This document shows positions 43,592 through 52,009 of a stretch of DNA of 64,000 nt, piece after piece (position 1 is the stretch's first letter; the number at the start of each line of letters is the position of its first letter). Under the pieces are notes generated by a model, which was not told the DNA's origin, made no database searches, and saw nothing but the letters and a program-made list of their open reading frames with translations. The DNA comes from an uncultured Bradyrhizobium sp. Lineage in GTDB: Bacteria; Pseudomonadota; Alphaproteobacteria; Rhizobiales; Xanthobacteraceae. A program made the position numbers and the translations under genes. The DNA lies in the NCBI RefSeq assembly GCF_936943645.1, contig NZ_CAKZJO010000041.1, positions 30,560-94,559 of the forward strand, in the 5' to 3' direction.

Positions 43592-43939
43592 TCATGGGTG
43601 CGGATCGGGAAAGCCGTGGCGTTCGGAGAGCGCGGCGAGGATCGCGTCCTTGTCGGCGATGAAGGCGCGGCCCTCATGGCTGCCGGTCTGGTGCGGCGAC
43701 GTCGCTCCTCCTGCCAGCACCAGCAGCGGCAGCGATTGGTTCTGTTCACCGACCAGCGCGATCACCGGCTGCCGCGGGCGCGGCCACGGGATGCGCTCGA
43801 CGTCGAGCTTTGCGGCAAGGAGAGGAAAAGAGGCCAGCACGCCCTCGATCAGCGCGCAATGCCAGCAATAGAACAGGCGCCCCGGAAAGGCCGGGTCCTC
43901 GAAACCCGGGCTCAGCAGAAACAGGCGGTCGTGCGTCAT
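43592..43939 (-). CDS. DUF3088-family protein
   Basis: A 115-residue protein starting at ATG 43937-43939. The conserved opening MTHDRLFLLSPGFEDPAFPG, the FYCWHCALIEGVL segment with two Cys, and RPRQPVIALVGEENQS-type VGEQNQSLPLLVL match DUF3088 as I remember it; there is thioredoxin-like character (Cys-x2-Cys). Function unknown. It is divergent from the ligase gene. Confidence 0.75.
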   Translation of the reverse strand: MTHDRLFLLSPGFEDPAFPGRLFYCWHCALIEGVLASFPLLAAKLDVERIPWPRPRQPVIALVGEQNQSLPLLVLAGGATSPHQTGSHEGRAFIADKDAILAALSERHGFPDPHP

Positions 43940-44051
43940 GGATCGCTCCAAAGCATGGCCACCTTGCTGAGGATCAAAGCGGCGGGAACTGGCCGGCCTA
44001 GTGTCGACACCCCACATGGGTGGGGAATCGATCGAGTTGCGAAAGGACGCC

Positions 44052-45878
44052 ATGCCGGAGCCGATCAGTCAACCGGACCCACTTTCAAAGGTGAGGACCT
44101 TGCCGGAGCTCTTGCGCTGGCGCGTCAAGGCGACGCCGGCGGCAGAGGCTTACCGGCATTTCGACGCGGGTGCAAAGCGCTGGGTCAGCCAGTCCTGGCG
44201 GGAGATCGACGCCGAATTCGAGCTGTGGCGACGTGCTCTGGCCGCGGAGGATTTCGTGACCGGCGAGCGCGTCGCGATCCTGATGCCGAACGGCATCGCG
44301 CATATCGCGATGGACCAGGCGGCGCTGTCGCGCGGCCTGGTCCCGGTGCCGATGCACGCCGTCGACAACCCCGACAGCATCGCTTACGTCCTGATCGATT
44401 CCGGCGCGCTGCTCTTGTTTGTCGACACGCTGGAGCGCTGGCAGGCGATCGTGGCGACCGGCCAGCCGCTCGACCATCTCAAGCGTGTCGTCTGCGCGGA
44501 CGCGGGCGGGCTCATCACGCCGGATGCGCGCATCGTCGGGCTCGACCATTGGCTCGCGCAGGCACCCGGCGCGAGCGCACCGCTGCCCGATGTCGCGGTC
44601 GAGCCGGGCGATCTCGCCGCCATCGTCTACACTTCAGGCACCACCGGGCGCCCAAAGGGCGTGATGCTGTCGCACGGCAACGTGGTCGCCAATGTGAAGG
44701 CGATCGCGCACCGTATCGCGGCCGCACCGGACGACGTCTTCCTGTCCTTCCTGCCGCTCTCGCACACCTTCGAGCGCACTGGAGGCTACTACTATCCGAT
44801 CGCCGCCGGCGCGTGTGTCGCCTATGCACGCTCGGTGCCGCAACTCTCGGAGGACCTGAAGCATGTGCGGCCGACGGTGCTGGTCTCGGTTCCCAGGATC
44901 TACGAGCGCATCTACGCGCTGATCATGCAGCACCGCGCATCGGCCGGAATTGTCGAGCGCGCGCTGCTCGATCTCACGATCACCGTCGGCGGGCGGCACT
45001 TCGATGCGCGGCAGCGGCATGGCGCGCCATCGCTGCTCGACCGGCTGGTCTGGCCGATGCTCAAGCGCCTCGTCGCCGACAAGGTGCTGGCGCAACTCGG
45101 CGGTCGCCTGCGCGTCGCGATCTCCGGCGGAGCGCCGATCGCCGAGCCCGTCATCCGCCTGTTCCTCGCGCTCGGGCTCGACGTTCTCCAGGGCTACGGC
45201 ATGACGGAGACTTCGCCGGTCGTCTCCGTCAACACAATCGAGGACAACGATCCGCACTCGGTCGGCCACGTGCTCGACGGCGTCGAGGTCCGGCTCGGCG
45301 AGAACGACGAATTGCTGGTGCATGGCCCCAGCGTGATGATCGGTTACTGGCACAAGCCGGACGAGACGCGCCGCGTCAAGGACACCGACGGCTGGCTGCA
45401 CACCGGTGATCAGGCCCGCATCGAGAACGGGCGGATCACCATCACCGGCCGCCTCAAGGACATCCTGGTCACCTCGACCGGCGAGAAGATCGCGCCGGTG
45501 GACCTGGAGACGGCGATCCTCGCCGATCCCCTGTTCGAGCAGGCGCTGGTGGTCGGCGAGCAGCGGCCCTTCCTGACCGCGCTGGTCGTGCTCAATGCCA
45601 AGGCCTGGGTCGAGGAGAAGGAAAGGCTGGCTGCGCGCGGCCAGCAAGGCGGCGCTGCGGAACGGGCCGCGCTGCTGGCGCGAATTGCGGCGGCCGTGAA
45701 GTCCTATCCGTCCTACGCGACACCGCGCGCGGTGTGGTGGACGCTGGATCCATGGACCATTGCCGCAGGTCTGCTCACGCCGACGCTGAAGAACAAGCGG
45801 CCCGCGCTCGAACGCCGCTTCGCAGACGAGATCGAACACGTTTACGCGAAGAGGCCGGCAGCGATAACGCCGACGTGA
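44052..45878 (+). CDS. Long-chain acyl-CoA ligase (AMP-forming)
   Basis: A 608-residue adenylate-forming enzyme starting at ATG 44052, with AAGGA upstream. The AMP-binding loop YTSGTTGRPKG is at about 193-203, and YGMTETSPVV and TGDQARIENGRITITGRLKD are the later signature motifs; the catalytic Lys lies near the end of the C-terminal domain. Size and FLPLSHTFERTGGYYYP indicate a long-chain fatty acid substrate (FadD-like/FAA1-type). It lies 95 nt upstream of oleate hydratase on the same strand, so the two may act on the same lipids. Confidence 0.88.
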   Translation: MPEPISQPDPLSKVRTLPELLRWRVKATPAAEAYRHFDAGAKRWVSQSWREIDAEFELWRRALAAEDFVTGERVAILMPNGIAHIAMDQAALSRGLVPVPMHAVDNPDSIAYVLIDSGALLLFVDTLERWQAIVATGQPLDHLKRVVCADAGGLITPDARIVGLDHWLAQAPGASAPLPDVAVEPGDLAAIVYTSGTTGRPKGVMLSHGNVVANVKAIAHRIAAAPDDVFLSFLPLSHTFERTGGYYYPIAAGACVAYARSVPQLSEDLKHVRPTVLVSVPRIYERIYALIMQHRASAGIVERALLDLTITVGGRHFDARQRHGAPSLLDRLVWPMLKRLVADKVLAQLGGRLRVAISGGAPIAEPVIRLFLALGLDVLQGYGMTETSPVVSVNTIEDNDPHSVGHVLDGVEVRLGENDELLVHGPSVMIGYWHKPDETRRVKDTDGWLHTGDQARIENGRITITGRLKDILVTSTGEKIAPVDLETAILADPLFEQALVVGEQRPFLTALVVLNAKAWVEEKERLAARGQQGGAAERAALLARIAAAVKSYPSYATPRAVWWTLDPWTIAAGLLTPTLKNKRPALERRFADEIEHVYAKRPAAITPT

Positions 45879-45973
45879 TTTCGCGCCGTCCCGCGGTTGA
45901 TCCAGCGCAACCTCGCTTGCTGCCTCCGGATGCAGTGTCGCCGGCGACAATTCGCACGTAATCGAGGCAAGTC

Positions 45974-47533
45974 ATGAAGGCGTATTTCATCGGCGGTGGC
46001 ATTGGATCGCTCGCGGGCGCGGCGTTCCTGATCCGCGACGCGCAACAGGCAGGGCGTGACATCGTGATCTACGAGGCGCAGCCGCTGGTCGGCGGCAGCC
46101 TCGATGGCGCGCTGCTCGCGAACGGCGCCTATTCGCTGCGCGGCGGCCGCATGCTGACCACCGACCACTATGAATGCACCTGGGATCTGCTCTCCAGCAT
46201 TCCCTCGCTCGAGCATCCGGGCCTCAGTGTGCGCGATGAGACCATCGCGTTCAACCTGGAGAACCCGGCCGACTCGAAGGCACGGCTGGTCGACCGTAAC
46301 CGCTTCAAAATCGACGTCTCGCATATGGGCTTTTCCGCGCGAGATCGGCTGGAGCTGCTGCGGCTCACCGAGGCCTCGGAGGAGATGCTCGGCAACAGCC
46401 GCATCACCGATTGGCTCTCGCCGAAATTCTTCGAGTCCAATTTCTGGTACATGTGGCAGACCACCTTCGCGTTTCAGCCCTGGCACAGCGCGGTCGAGCT
46501 GAAGCGCTATCTGCATCGCTTCATGAACGAGTTCCCGCGCATCGAGACGCTCGGCGGCGTCAAGCGCACCGTTTACAATCAGTATGACGCGATCGTGCGG
46601 CCGCTTGCCGACTGGCTGAAGCGGCAGGGCGTGCAGTTCGTGCGCGGGACGCGGGTCATTGACATGGCGATCGAAAGCGAGAACGGACGCCTACGGGTGC
46701 GCCAGCTGGTGCTGGACCGCGACGGCCGCATCGCCAATGTCCGGCTCGAGGACGACGACCTCGTGTTCTTCCAGAACGGCTCGATGACCGACGCCTCGAG
46801 TTTGGGCTCGATGACCGAGCCGCCGCCGCGTCTCACCAAGAAGGACAGCCAGGGCTGGGCGCTGTGGGAGACGATCGCGCAAGGACACGCCGAATTCGGC
46901 AATCCTGCCGCCTTCAACGCTTCGATCCCCGAATCCTATTGGCTGTCTTTCACCGTCACTTGCCGCGATCCGCTGTTCTTCGACCGGATGGAGGCGTTCT
47001 CCGGCAACAGGGCCGGCACCGGCGGGCTGGTCACGTTCAGGGATTCCAACTGGCTGATGTCGGTCGTGCTCTATCACCAGCCGCATTTCGCCGGACAGCC
47101 GAAGAACGTTCAGGTGTTCTGGGGCTATGCGTTGCATCCTGATCGCGTCGGCAATTTCGTCGCCAAGCCGATGTCGGATTGCGGCGGCGCCGACATCCTG
47201 AAGGAATTGTGCGGCCATCTGAATTTCGAGCCTGATGTGTTCGAGGACGCGCTCTGCGTTCCCTGCCGCATGCCCTACATCACTAGCATGTTCATGCCGC
47301 GTAACCTGACGGACCGGCCGCTGCCGGTTCCGAAGAACTCGGTCAACCTCGCTTTCGTCAGCCAGTTCGTCGAAATCCCCGATGACGTCGTGTTCACCGT
47401 CGAATATTCGGTGCGGGCGGCGCAGATGGCAGTCTATCAGCTGATGAAGATCGATCGCCCGGTGCCGCCGATCACGCGGCACGACAAGTCGCTCGCGGTG
47501 ATGTTCGCGACGCTGGAGAAGGCGTTCGCGTGA
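45974..47533 (+). CDS. ohyA: Oleate hydratase (MCRA family)
   Basis: FAD-dependent enzyme of 519 residues that adds water across the cis-9 double bond of oleic and related fatty acids to give 10-hydroxy fatty acids. The FAD fingerprint FIGGGIGSLAGAAFLIRDA is at the N-terminus. Family-specific blocks include LRGGRMLTTDHYECTWDLLSS, FQPWHSAVELKRYLHRFM and SSLGSMTEPP-type SSLGSMTEPPPR. It follows the acyl-CoA ligase after 95 nt. In other bacteria it detoxifies unsaturated host fatty acids. The start ATG 45974 is at the right distance from the fold. Confidence 0.92.
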   Translation: MKAYFIGGGIGSLAGAAFLIRDAQQAGRDIVIYEAQPLVGGSLDGALLANGAYSLRGGRMLTTDHYECTWDLLSSIPSLEHPGLSVRDETIAFNLENPADSKARLVDRNRFKIDVSHMGFSARDRLELLRLTEASEEMLGNSRITDWLSPKFFESNFWYMWQTTFAFQPWHSAVELKRYLHRFMNEFPRIETLGGVKRTVYNQYDAIVRPLADWLKRQGVQFVRGTRVIDMAIESENGRLRVRQLVLDRDGRIANVRLEDDDLVFFQNGSMTDASSLGSMTEPPPRLTKKDSQGWALWETIAQGHAEFGNPAAFNASIPESYWLSFTVTCRDPLFFDRMEAFSGNRAGTGGLVTFRDSNWLMSVVLYHQPHFAGQPKNVQVFWGYALHPDRVGNFVAKPMSDCGGADILKELCGHLNFEPDVFEDALCVPCRMPYITSMFMPRNLTDRPLPVPKNSVNLAFVSQFVEIPDDVVFTVEYSVRAAQMAVYQLMKIDRPVPPITRHDKSLAVMFATLEKAFA

Positions 47534-47554
47534 CGGCGGCGCCTGCGATAGGAG

Positions 47555-49405
47555 CTATCGCGGCGCTGCCAGCGGCAGGCTGACGTGGAAGACGGCGCCC
47601 CCTGACGGCGCGTTCTCGGCCCAGATGCGGCCGCCATGCGCCTCGACGATGGTATGGGCGATCGACAGGCCGATGCCCATACCCTGCGCCTTGGTCGTGA
47701 AGAACGGCCTGAAGATTTCCGTCACCTTCTCTGCAAGGATGCCGTCGCCGGCATCAGCGACGGAGACGAGGGCCACATTGCCGTCGGCGAGGCTGGTTCG
47801 GCCGACGACGCGGCGCCGCTTGTCCGGAAGATGGGCCACGGCATCGATGCCGTTCACGACGAGGTTCAGAATTGCCTGCTGGAGCTGAACCTTGTCGCCC
47901 TTGACGCGGATCTCCGCAGGCGAGGGCTCCGTCACGAGCTCGACATCGTGCGTCAAGGCCTGCACGGAGAGGAAGCGAAACACCTCGCCGACCATCGCAT
48001 TGAGGTCGAGCTCGCGGCGTTCGGTCGGGTCCCGCTTCAGGAACGAGCGCAGCCGGCTGATGATCTCGGCGGCCCGCTGATCGTCCCGTCGAATGTGGTC
48101 CAATATGTCCTCGATCTCTCCGAGGTCGGGCGCCGGATTGCGCAAGAGCTGCTGGGCCGTTTCGGCATTGATCAGGATGGCGGCGAGTGGCTGGTTCAGC
48201 TCGTGGGCGAGCGAGGTGGACATTTCGCCCGCGGTGGCGCGGCGATTCAGATGGGCGAGCTCCGACATGCGCTGACGCGCCTCGACCTCGGCCACGAAGC
48301 GCAGGCGGCGTTCGCGCAGCAGAATGGTGATCATCAGCGCCTGCATCAGAACGACGCTCGCGACCACGGTGACGTGCCAGGAATATTGCTCCCAGAAGGT
48401 GGGCTCACGGAAACGCACCTCGCTGCCGGGCGGCAGATTGGCTTCGTCCACGTTCCAGCGCTTGATCTCCCGCCAGTCGAAGATCGGCTTCACGTTGTCC
48501 CCGCCGAAAGGCACGATGCTCGACGGCGTTTCACCGTCGAGGATCCGTATCGCCAATTCGCCGGCTTCCCGTCCGATCATGTCGGGCCGCAGCAGGAAGC
48601 CGCCCACGCCCGACCGCCCGAGAAACGTATCGGACGTGATGATGATCGGGCGGTTAGCCTTCTCGGCGACGCGTGCGAGTGCCGAGGCCGGGGAATAATA
48701 GGTGCCTTCGCCGTCGGAATATATCGCCGAGGTCAGGATCGCAGAGCGGGCCGGCAAGGAGGCAACGTGATCGCGGACCTCGCGCAGCACGGCGCCGGAC
48801 AGATCGGTGACTTCGAGGTCGGGCATTGCGGCCGCGAAATCCTGCTTCCACACGCCGTAGGTCAGCGGATTCTTCCAGGCCTCGCCGACGAGGACGACAC
48901 GGTTCAGGTCGGGCACGATGGCGCGGGCAGCGGTCAAGAGCTGTGCCGGTCTCACCCGGGCGAAGACGGCCGTCGTGTTGGGCAGGAACAGCGCGCGTGT
49001 CTCGGGCAGATCAGGCACGAAGCCGTAGACGACGGGCGCGGCGGGCCAGATCTCCTGCTTGCGCTTCTGCAGGAATTTCGCCGATGCGACGCCGATCGAA
49101 ACGATGACGTCGATCGGGCGCTGCGCATATTTGGTCTTGAGGTGGCCGACCAGACTCTCTTCGTAATCGGGTCCGGGAAAGCGGGTGAGATCGAGGCTCT
49201 CACCGTAGGTCACCGTGTGAGCCGTGCCGCTCTGCTTCGCGGCGGCGCGGATACCGGCAAAGATATCGGAATAAAAAGGCGAGCGAAAATCGGCTTCTTC
49301 CAGCACCAGGATCGAACGCTGCGGCTTGCCGCCGGCCGCGATGCACTCACGCGACAGGCTTGCGAGCAGGCAGACGATCAGGATGCGGACCAGGGCGGTG
49401 ATCAT
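47555..49405 (-). CDS. Sensor histidine kinase with ABC-type substrate-binding sensor
   Basis: A 616-residue membrane kinase starting at ATG 49403-49405. A signal-anchor leads to a periplasmic domain of about residues 30-325 related to ABC substrate-binding proteins (TrpX-like PF04392; for example SILVLEEADFRSPFYSDIF and LLTAARAIVPDLNRVVLVG). One transmembrane helix follows at about 335-360. The kinase core has phospho-acceptor His401 in TSLAHELNQPLAAIL, the N-box ILNLVVNGIDAV, and GMGIGLSIAHTIVEAHGG. No response regulator gene lies beside it, so its partner is elsewhere. Ligand unknown. Confidence 0.85.
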   Translation of the reverse strand: MITALVRILIVCLLASLSRECIAAGGKPQRSILVLEEADFRSPFYSDIFAGIRAAAKQSGTAHTVTYGESLDLTRFPGPDYEESLVGHLKTKYAQRPIDVIVSIGVASAKFLQKRKQEIWPAAPVVYGFVPDLPETRALFLPNTTAVFARVRPAQLLTAARAIVPDLNRVVLVGEAWKNPLTYGVWKQDFAAAMPDLEVTDLSGAVLREVRDHVASLPARSAILTSAIYSDGEGTYYSPASALARVAEKANRPIIITSDTFLGRSGVGGFLLRPDMIGREAGELAIRILDGETPSSIVPFGGDNVKPIFDWREIKRWNVDEANLPPGSEVRFREPTFWEQYSWHVTVVASVVLMQALMITILLRERRLRFVAEVEARQRMSELAHLNRRATAGEMSTSLAHELNQPLAAILINAETAQQLLRNPAPDLGEIEDILDHIRRDDQRAAEIISRLRSFLKRDPTERRELDLNAMVGEVFRFLSVQALTHDVELVTEPSPAEIRVKGDKVQLQQAILNLVVNGIDAVAHLPDKRRRVVGRTSLADGNVALVSVADAGDGILAEKVTEIFRPFFTTKAQGMGIGLSIAHTIVEAHGGRIWAENAPSGGAVFHVSLPLAAPR

Positions 49406-49554
49406 ACGCGTTGCTGGACCGTCGGCCCCGCCTCCAGTTGCAATCGCGCCTCCTCGATGAGGACGCACGCAAGAGCATACAAGCCGGAACTGGAGTTTCA
49501 AACGGAAGGATGCGCGTTCGCACGACCGGCGAAGCAGAGCGAGACGAAGTGCCG

Positions 49555-50148
49555 CTACTTGAACGGATCCTGGATCGAGGGTGACGATTGCCGGATGCGG
49601 CGCACGCTCACCGGCGTACCGTCGGAGACGAACAGCAGTTCATATAGACGACCTTCGTTGTCGGTCGCCGAGCAGGTAACGTCGTTCACTTTCCTGGCAG
49701 CGAAGTTTCCAGTCTGGCGGCAGAGGCCAGTGGAGATCTGCTCGGCCGGCACCGGCAGGCCGTCGACCTTGGGGCGGTCCTTGGAGTTGAGCAGCATGCG
49801 GTCGATCGGCAGCTCGTAGGAATTGTCGTCGGCGCGCTTGCCGTTCTCGCCGGAGAACGACACGACGTGATTGGCGTCGGAGGGATCGTCGACCGCGACC
49901 GCGAAATTGACCCGGCCCTTGTCGCCATGGGCGTAGGCCACCGTCTTGCAGGCGAAGGAGCGGCCGGCGACCTTGAACGTCTTGCAGTGGCCGGACATCA
50001 GCGCGAGCATGTCGATGAAGGCAGTCTGCTGCGCCGGCGGATTGTTGACCGGGATCGGTTTGGAAGTTTCGGCAAAACAAGGACTTGCCAGACATGGACT
50101 TGCCAAGCCCATGACCAAGGCGGCGAGGACCGGTCGGCGGAGGCGCAT
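49555..50148 (-). CDS. Secreted protein, unknown function
   Basis: A 197-residue protein starting at ATG 50146-50148, with a signal sequence (MRLRRPVLAALVMGLASPCL) followed by a second short hydrophobic stretch; cleavage is likely near CFA-ETSK. The mature part of about 170 residues contains five cysteines and conserved-looking stretches (CKTVAYAHGDKGRVNFAVAV, GLCRQTGNFAARKVNDVTC). No domain is recognised. A much longer frame upstream to 50472 is of low quality. Confidence 0.65.
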   Translation of the reverse strand: MRLRRPVLAALVMGLASPCLASPCFAETSKPIPVNNPPAQQTAFIDMLALMSGHCKTFKVAGRSFACKTVAYAHGDKGRVNFAVAVDDPSDANHVVSFSGENGKRADDNSYELPIDRMLLNSKDRPKVDGLPVPAEQISTGLCRQTGNFAARKVNDVTCSATDNEGRLYELLFVSDGTPVSVRRIRQSSPSIQDPFK

Positions 50149-50307
50149 CGTCAGGCTCGCGTGCCAGAGGGCCGTGCTGGCGGAAAAGTCCCGCATCATA
50201 ACCATCGAACCGCAAATTGGTTGCGATCCCGTTTGTTCTGCAAGACCTGTCTGGAATACCACCGCGCCACACCCCGACGGCGATTCGCCCAAATCGCCCC
50301 ATCCGTC

Positions 50308-50341
50308 CGGCCGGCACTTGCCGCCAGGCCGGTGTTTTTTT
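50308..50341 (+). terminator. Hairpin plus T7 tract in long gap upstream of membrane gene
   Basis: GGCCGG-N14-CCGGCC-type arms (from about 50308) are followed by TGTTTTTTT. No gene ends shortly upstream on the plus strand, so it could be an attenuator for the membrane gene or the 3' end of an unseen transcript. Low certainty. Confidence 0.35.
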
Positions 50342-50406
50342 CGTGGCAGGGATGGTGGCGGGCACCTCGCGGGGACCGGGCCGAGCAGGGGCGGGCCCAG
50401 CGCGCG

Positions 50407-50417
50407 CCCCCCCCCCC
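50407..50417. repeat. C11 homopolymer tract
   Basis: Eleven consecutive cytosines about 177 nt before the membrane gene. Long C-tracts slip easily, so length differences between cells or a sequencing artefact are both possible. Confidence 0.8.
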
Positions 50418-50514
50418 GGAATGGCTGGCTCCATCGTCGGCACGGCGGGGCCGCCGTCGGGGCTTGAGCCAATCGGGCTTTGCACGTAGTCTCGTAGAGG
50501 TTGATTGCACTACA

Positions 50515-50575
50515 TTTTTCTTCTCCTGATTATTTTCCTGTTCTGATTTTTCTTCTCCTGATTGTTTTCCTCCTG
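50515..50575. repeat. Two direct copies of a CT-rich 27-nt unit in the leader
   Basis: TTTTTCTTCTCCTGATTATTTTCCTG (50515) is repeated as TTTTTCTTCTCCTGATTGTTTTCCTC (50547). The pair sits just upstream of the ribosome binding site GAGGAG (50582) of the five-helix membrane gene. The composition is AT-rich compared with the genome. Could hold promoter or RNA-structure elements. Confidence 0.8.
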
Positions 50576-50593
50576 CCGCGTGAGGAGTGCGTC

Positions 50594-51937
50594 ATGAATT
50601 TCGAATTCGATACTTTCCTTCGTGCATTGTCCATCGCTCTCTTCAGTCTCATCGTTCCCGTCGGCGTCTATATCGGTCGCATGAACGTGCGTGCGAGCCG
50701 GCGCGAAATCGTGCGCGACCTCGAGAGACTCTTTCAATTTGCGAAAGTCGGCGGACGGCCGCTCATCCTGCCGTCGTTCGAGCTGGTCAAATACAAATAC
50801 GATCCTGAAGCAAACCCGGAGCGGCAGGCCACGGATCCCGACTCCAACGCAATCCGGTTCTACATCTTCCCGGTCGCGATCTACGTCCTGCTGACCTATC
50901 TCTGCTTCGAGTTCGCGTTCAGGCAAGACATCGCGCCGCATGGCGTGGCCAAGCCCGCCAACTACGTCTCCAACTTCTGGACGCCGCGCGGTACGCCGGA
51001 CGGGATGATCACCTACGCGTTCATCAGCAGCTACATCTGGTCGATCCAGTATCTGATCAGAAGGATTGCGAATTTCGATCTGTCGCCGATTTCGTTCTTC
51101 CAGTCGTTCTTCCACATCCTGCTCGCGATCTTCGTGACCGCGGCGGTTTGGCAATCCGGCTTCATGACCTATCTCGGCGACAGTGCGCAGGTTGCCCTGG
51201 CATTCGTCATCGGCTTCTTCCCCGACCTTTTCATCAGCGTGCTGATCGCGAAGTTTCCATGGATCCGGCTGCGCCGGGTGAGCTCGGCGAGCAAGGCGCT
51301 CCAGGAGGAGCTCCCGCTCGACATGATCCTCGGGATCGACCCGTTCATGAAGCTCCGCCTCGGCGAGTTCGAGATCGAGGACGTGCAGAATCTTGCGACC
51401 ATCAACCCGATCCAGATCTTCGTGGAGACCCCCTATGGGCTCTACGAGGTCATGGACTGGGTTGCGCAGGCGCAGCTCATCCTCGCCGTCGGCCCGGAAC
51501 GGACGCGCAAGCTGCGGGAGATGAACATCCGCACGATCTTCGATCTCGAACGCTGCCTGAAGAATCCGCTGCTGCGGCAGCGGCTCATTCATGTCCTGCT
51601 GCATGTCGAGGCCAAATACGCCCCCAAATTCGAGGCGGTCCCGGCAGATGCCGTCGCTACGGGCAGCGAGGTTCCGCTGAACGACGCGGATGCGCTGCAG
51701 GCCATCGTGGCCTACATCCGCGACGATCTGCACGTGCGCCGGCTGCGTCAGATCTGGGATGTCATCAACGGGCACCTGGACGGGCGCTATGACGAGCAGC
51801 CGATCAGGCCGAAGCAGGTGCCGGCGCCGCGCAAGGCGACGGCCGTCAAGCCGCCGGTTGCCGCCGTGGCCGCGCGCAACGGGGCCCGCCGCAATGAGCT
51901 GGTCGATCACGGCGCGCCCGGGCAGGATGCTGCGTAA
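50594..51937 (+). CDS. Five-helix membrane protein with HhH-like cytoplasmic domain, unknown
   Basis: A 447-residue protein starting at ATG 50594 with GAGGAG 6 nt upstream. Transmembrane helices lie at about residues 9-28, 88-108, 139-156, 170-188 and 197-220. The C-terminal cytoplasmic half (221-447) contains [19 protein letters not shown] and [20 protein letters not shown], which resemble helix-hairpin-helix pattern, then a positively charged Pro/Ala tail. No family recognised. It is alone on its strand and followed by a strong terminator before the convergent TPR gene. Confidence 0.7.
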   Translation: MNFEFDTFLRALSIALFSLIVPVGVYIGRMNVRASRREIVRDLERLFQFAKVGGRPLILPSFELVKYKYDPEANPERQATDPDSNAIRFYIFPVAIYVLLTYLCFEFAFRQDIAPHGVAKPANYVSNFWTPRGTPDGMITYAFISSYIWSIQYLIRRIANFDLSPISFFQSFFHILLAIFVTAAVWQSGFMTYLGDSAQVALAFVIGFFPDLFISVLIAKFPWIRLRRVSSASKALQEELPLDMILGIDPFMKLRLGEFEIEDVQNLATINPIQIFVETPYGLYEVMDWVAQAQLILAVGPERTRKLREMNIRTIFDLERCLKNPLLRQRLIHVLLHVEAKYAPKFEAVPADAVATGSEVPLNDADALQAIVAYIRDDLHVRRLRQIWDVINGHLDGRYDEQPIRPKQVPAPRKATAVKPPVAAVAARNGARRNELVDHGAPGQDAA

Positions 51938-51965
51938 CGGCCTGTGACCGCGCGAGAAGAGCAGG

Positions 51966-51997
51966 GCGCGACGGCTCGGATCGAGCCGTCGCGCTTT
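51966..51997 (+). terminator. Strong terminator after five-helix membrane gene
   Basis: A perfect 13-bp stem GCGCGACGGCTCG-GAT-CGAGCCGTCGCGC followed by TTT. Lies between convergent genes ending at 51937 and 52010 and may work for both. Confidence 0.85.
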
Positions 51998-52009
51998 AGC
52001 GTTGCCCGC

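Noticed and set aside
47636..49819. Long plus-strand frame of about 727 codons opposite the histidine kinase
   Set aside because: The kinase on the other strand has all catalytic motifs; the plus-strand frame is low-complexity and has no family features.
49555..50472. Long start for the secreted protein, extending to 50472
   Set aside because: The extension is Pro/Arg-rich and crosses the C11 tract; a signal peptide starts at ATG 50148.
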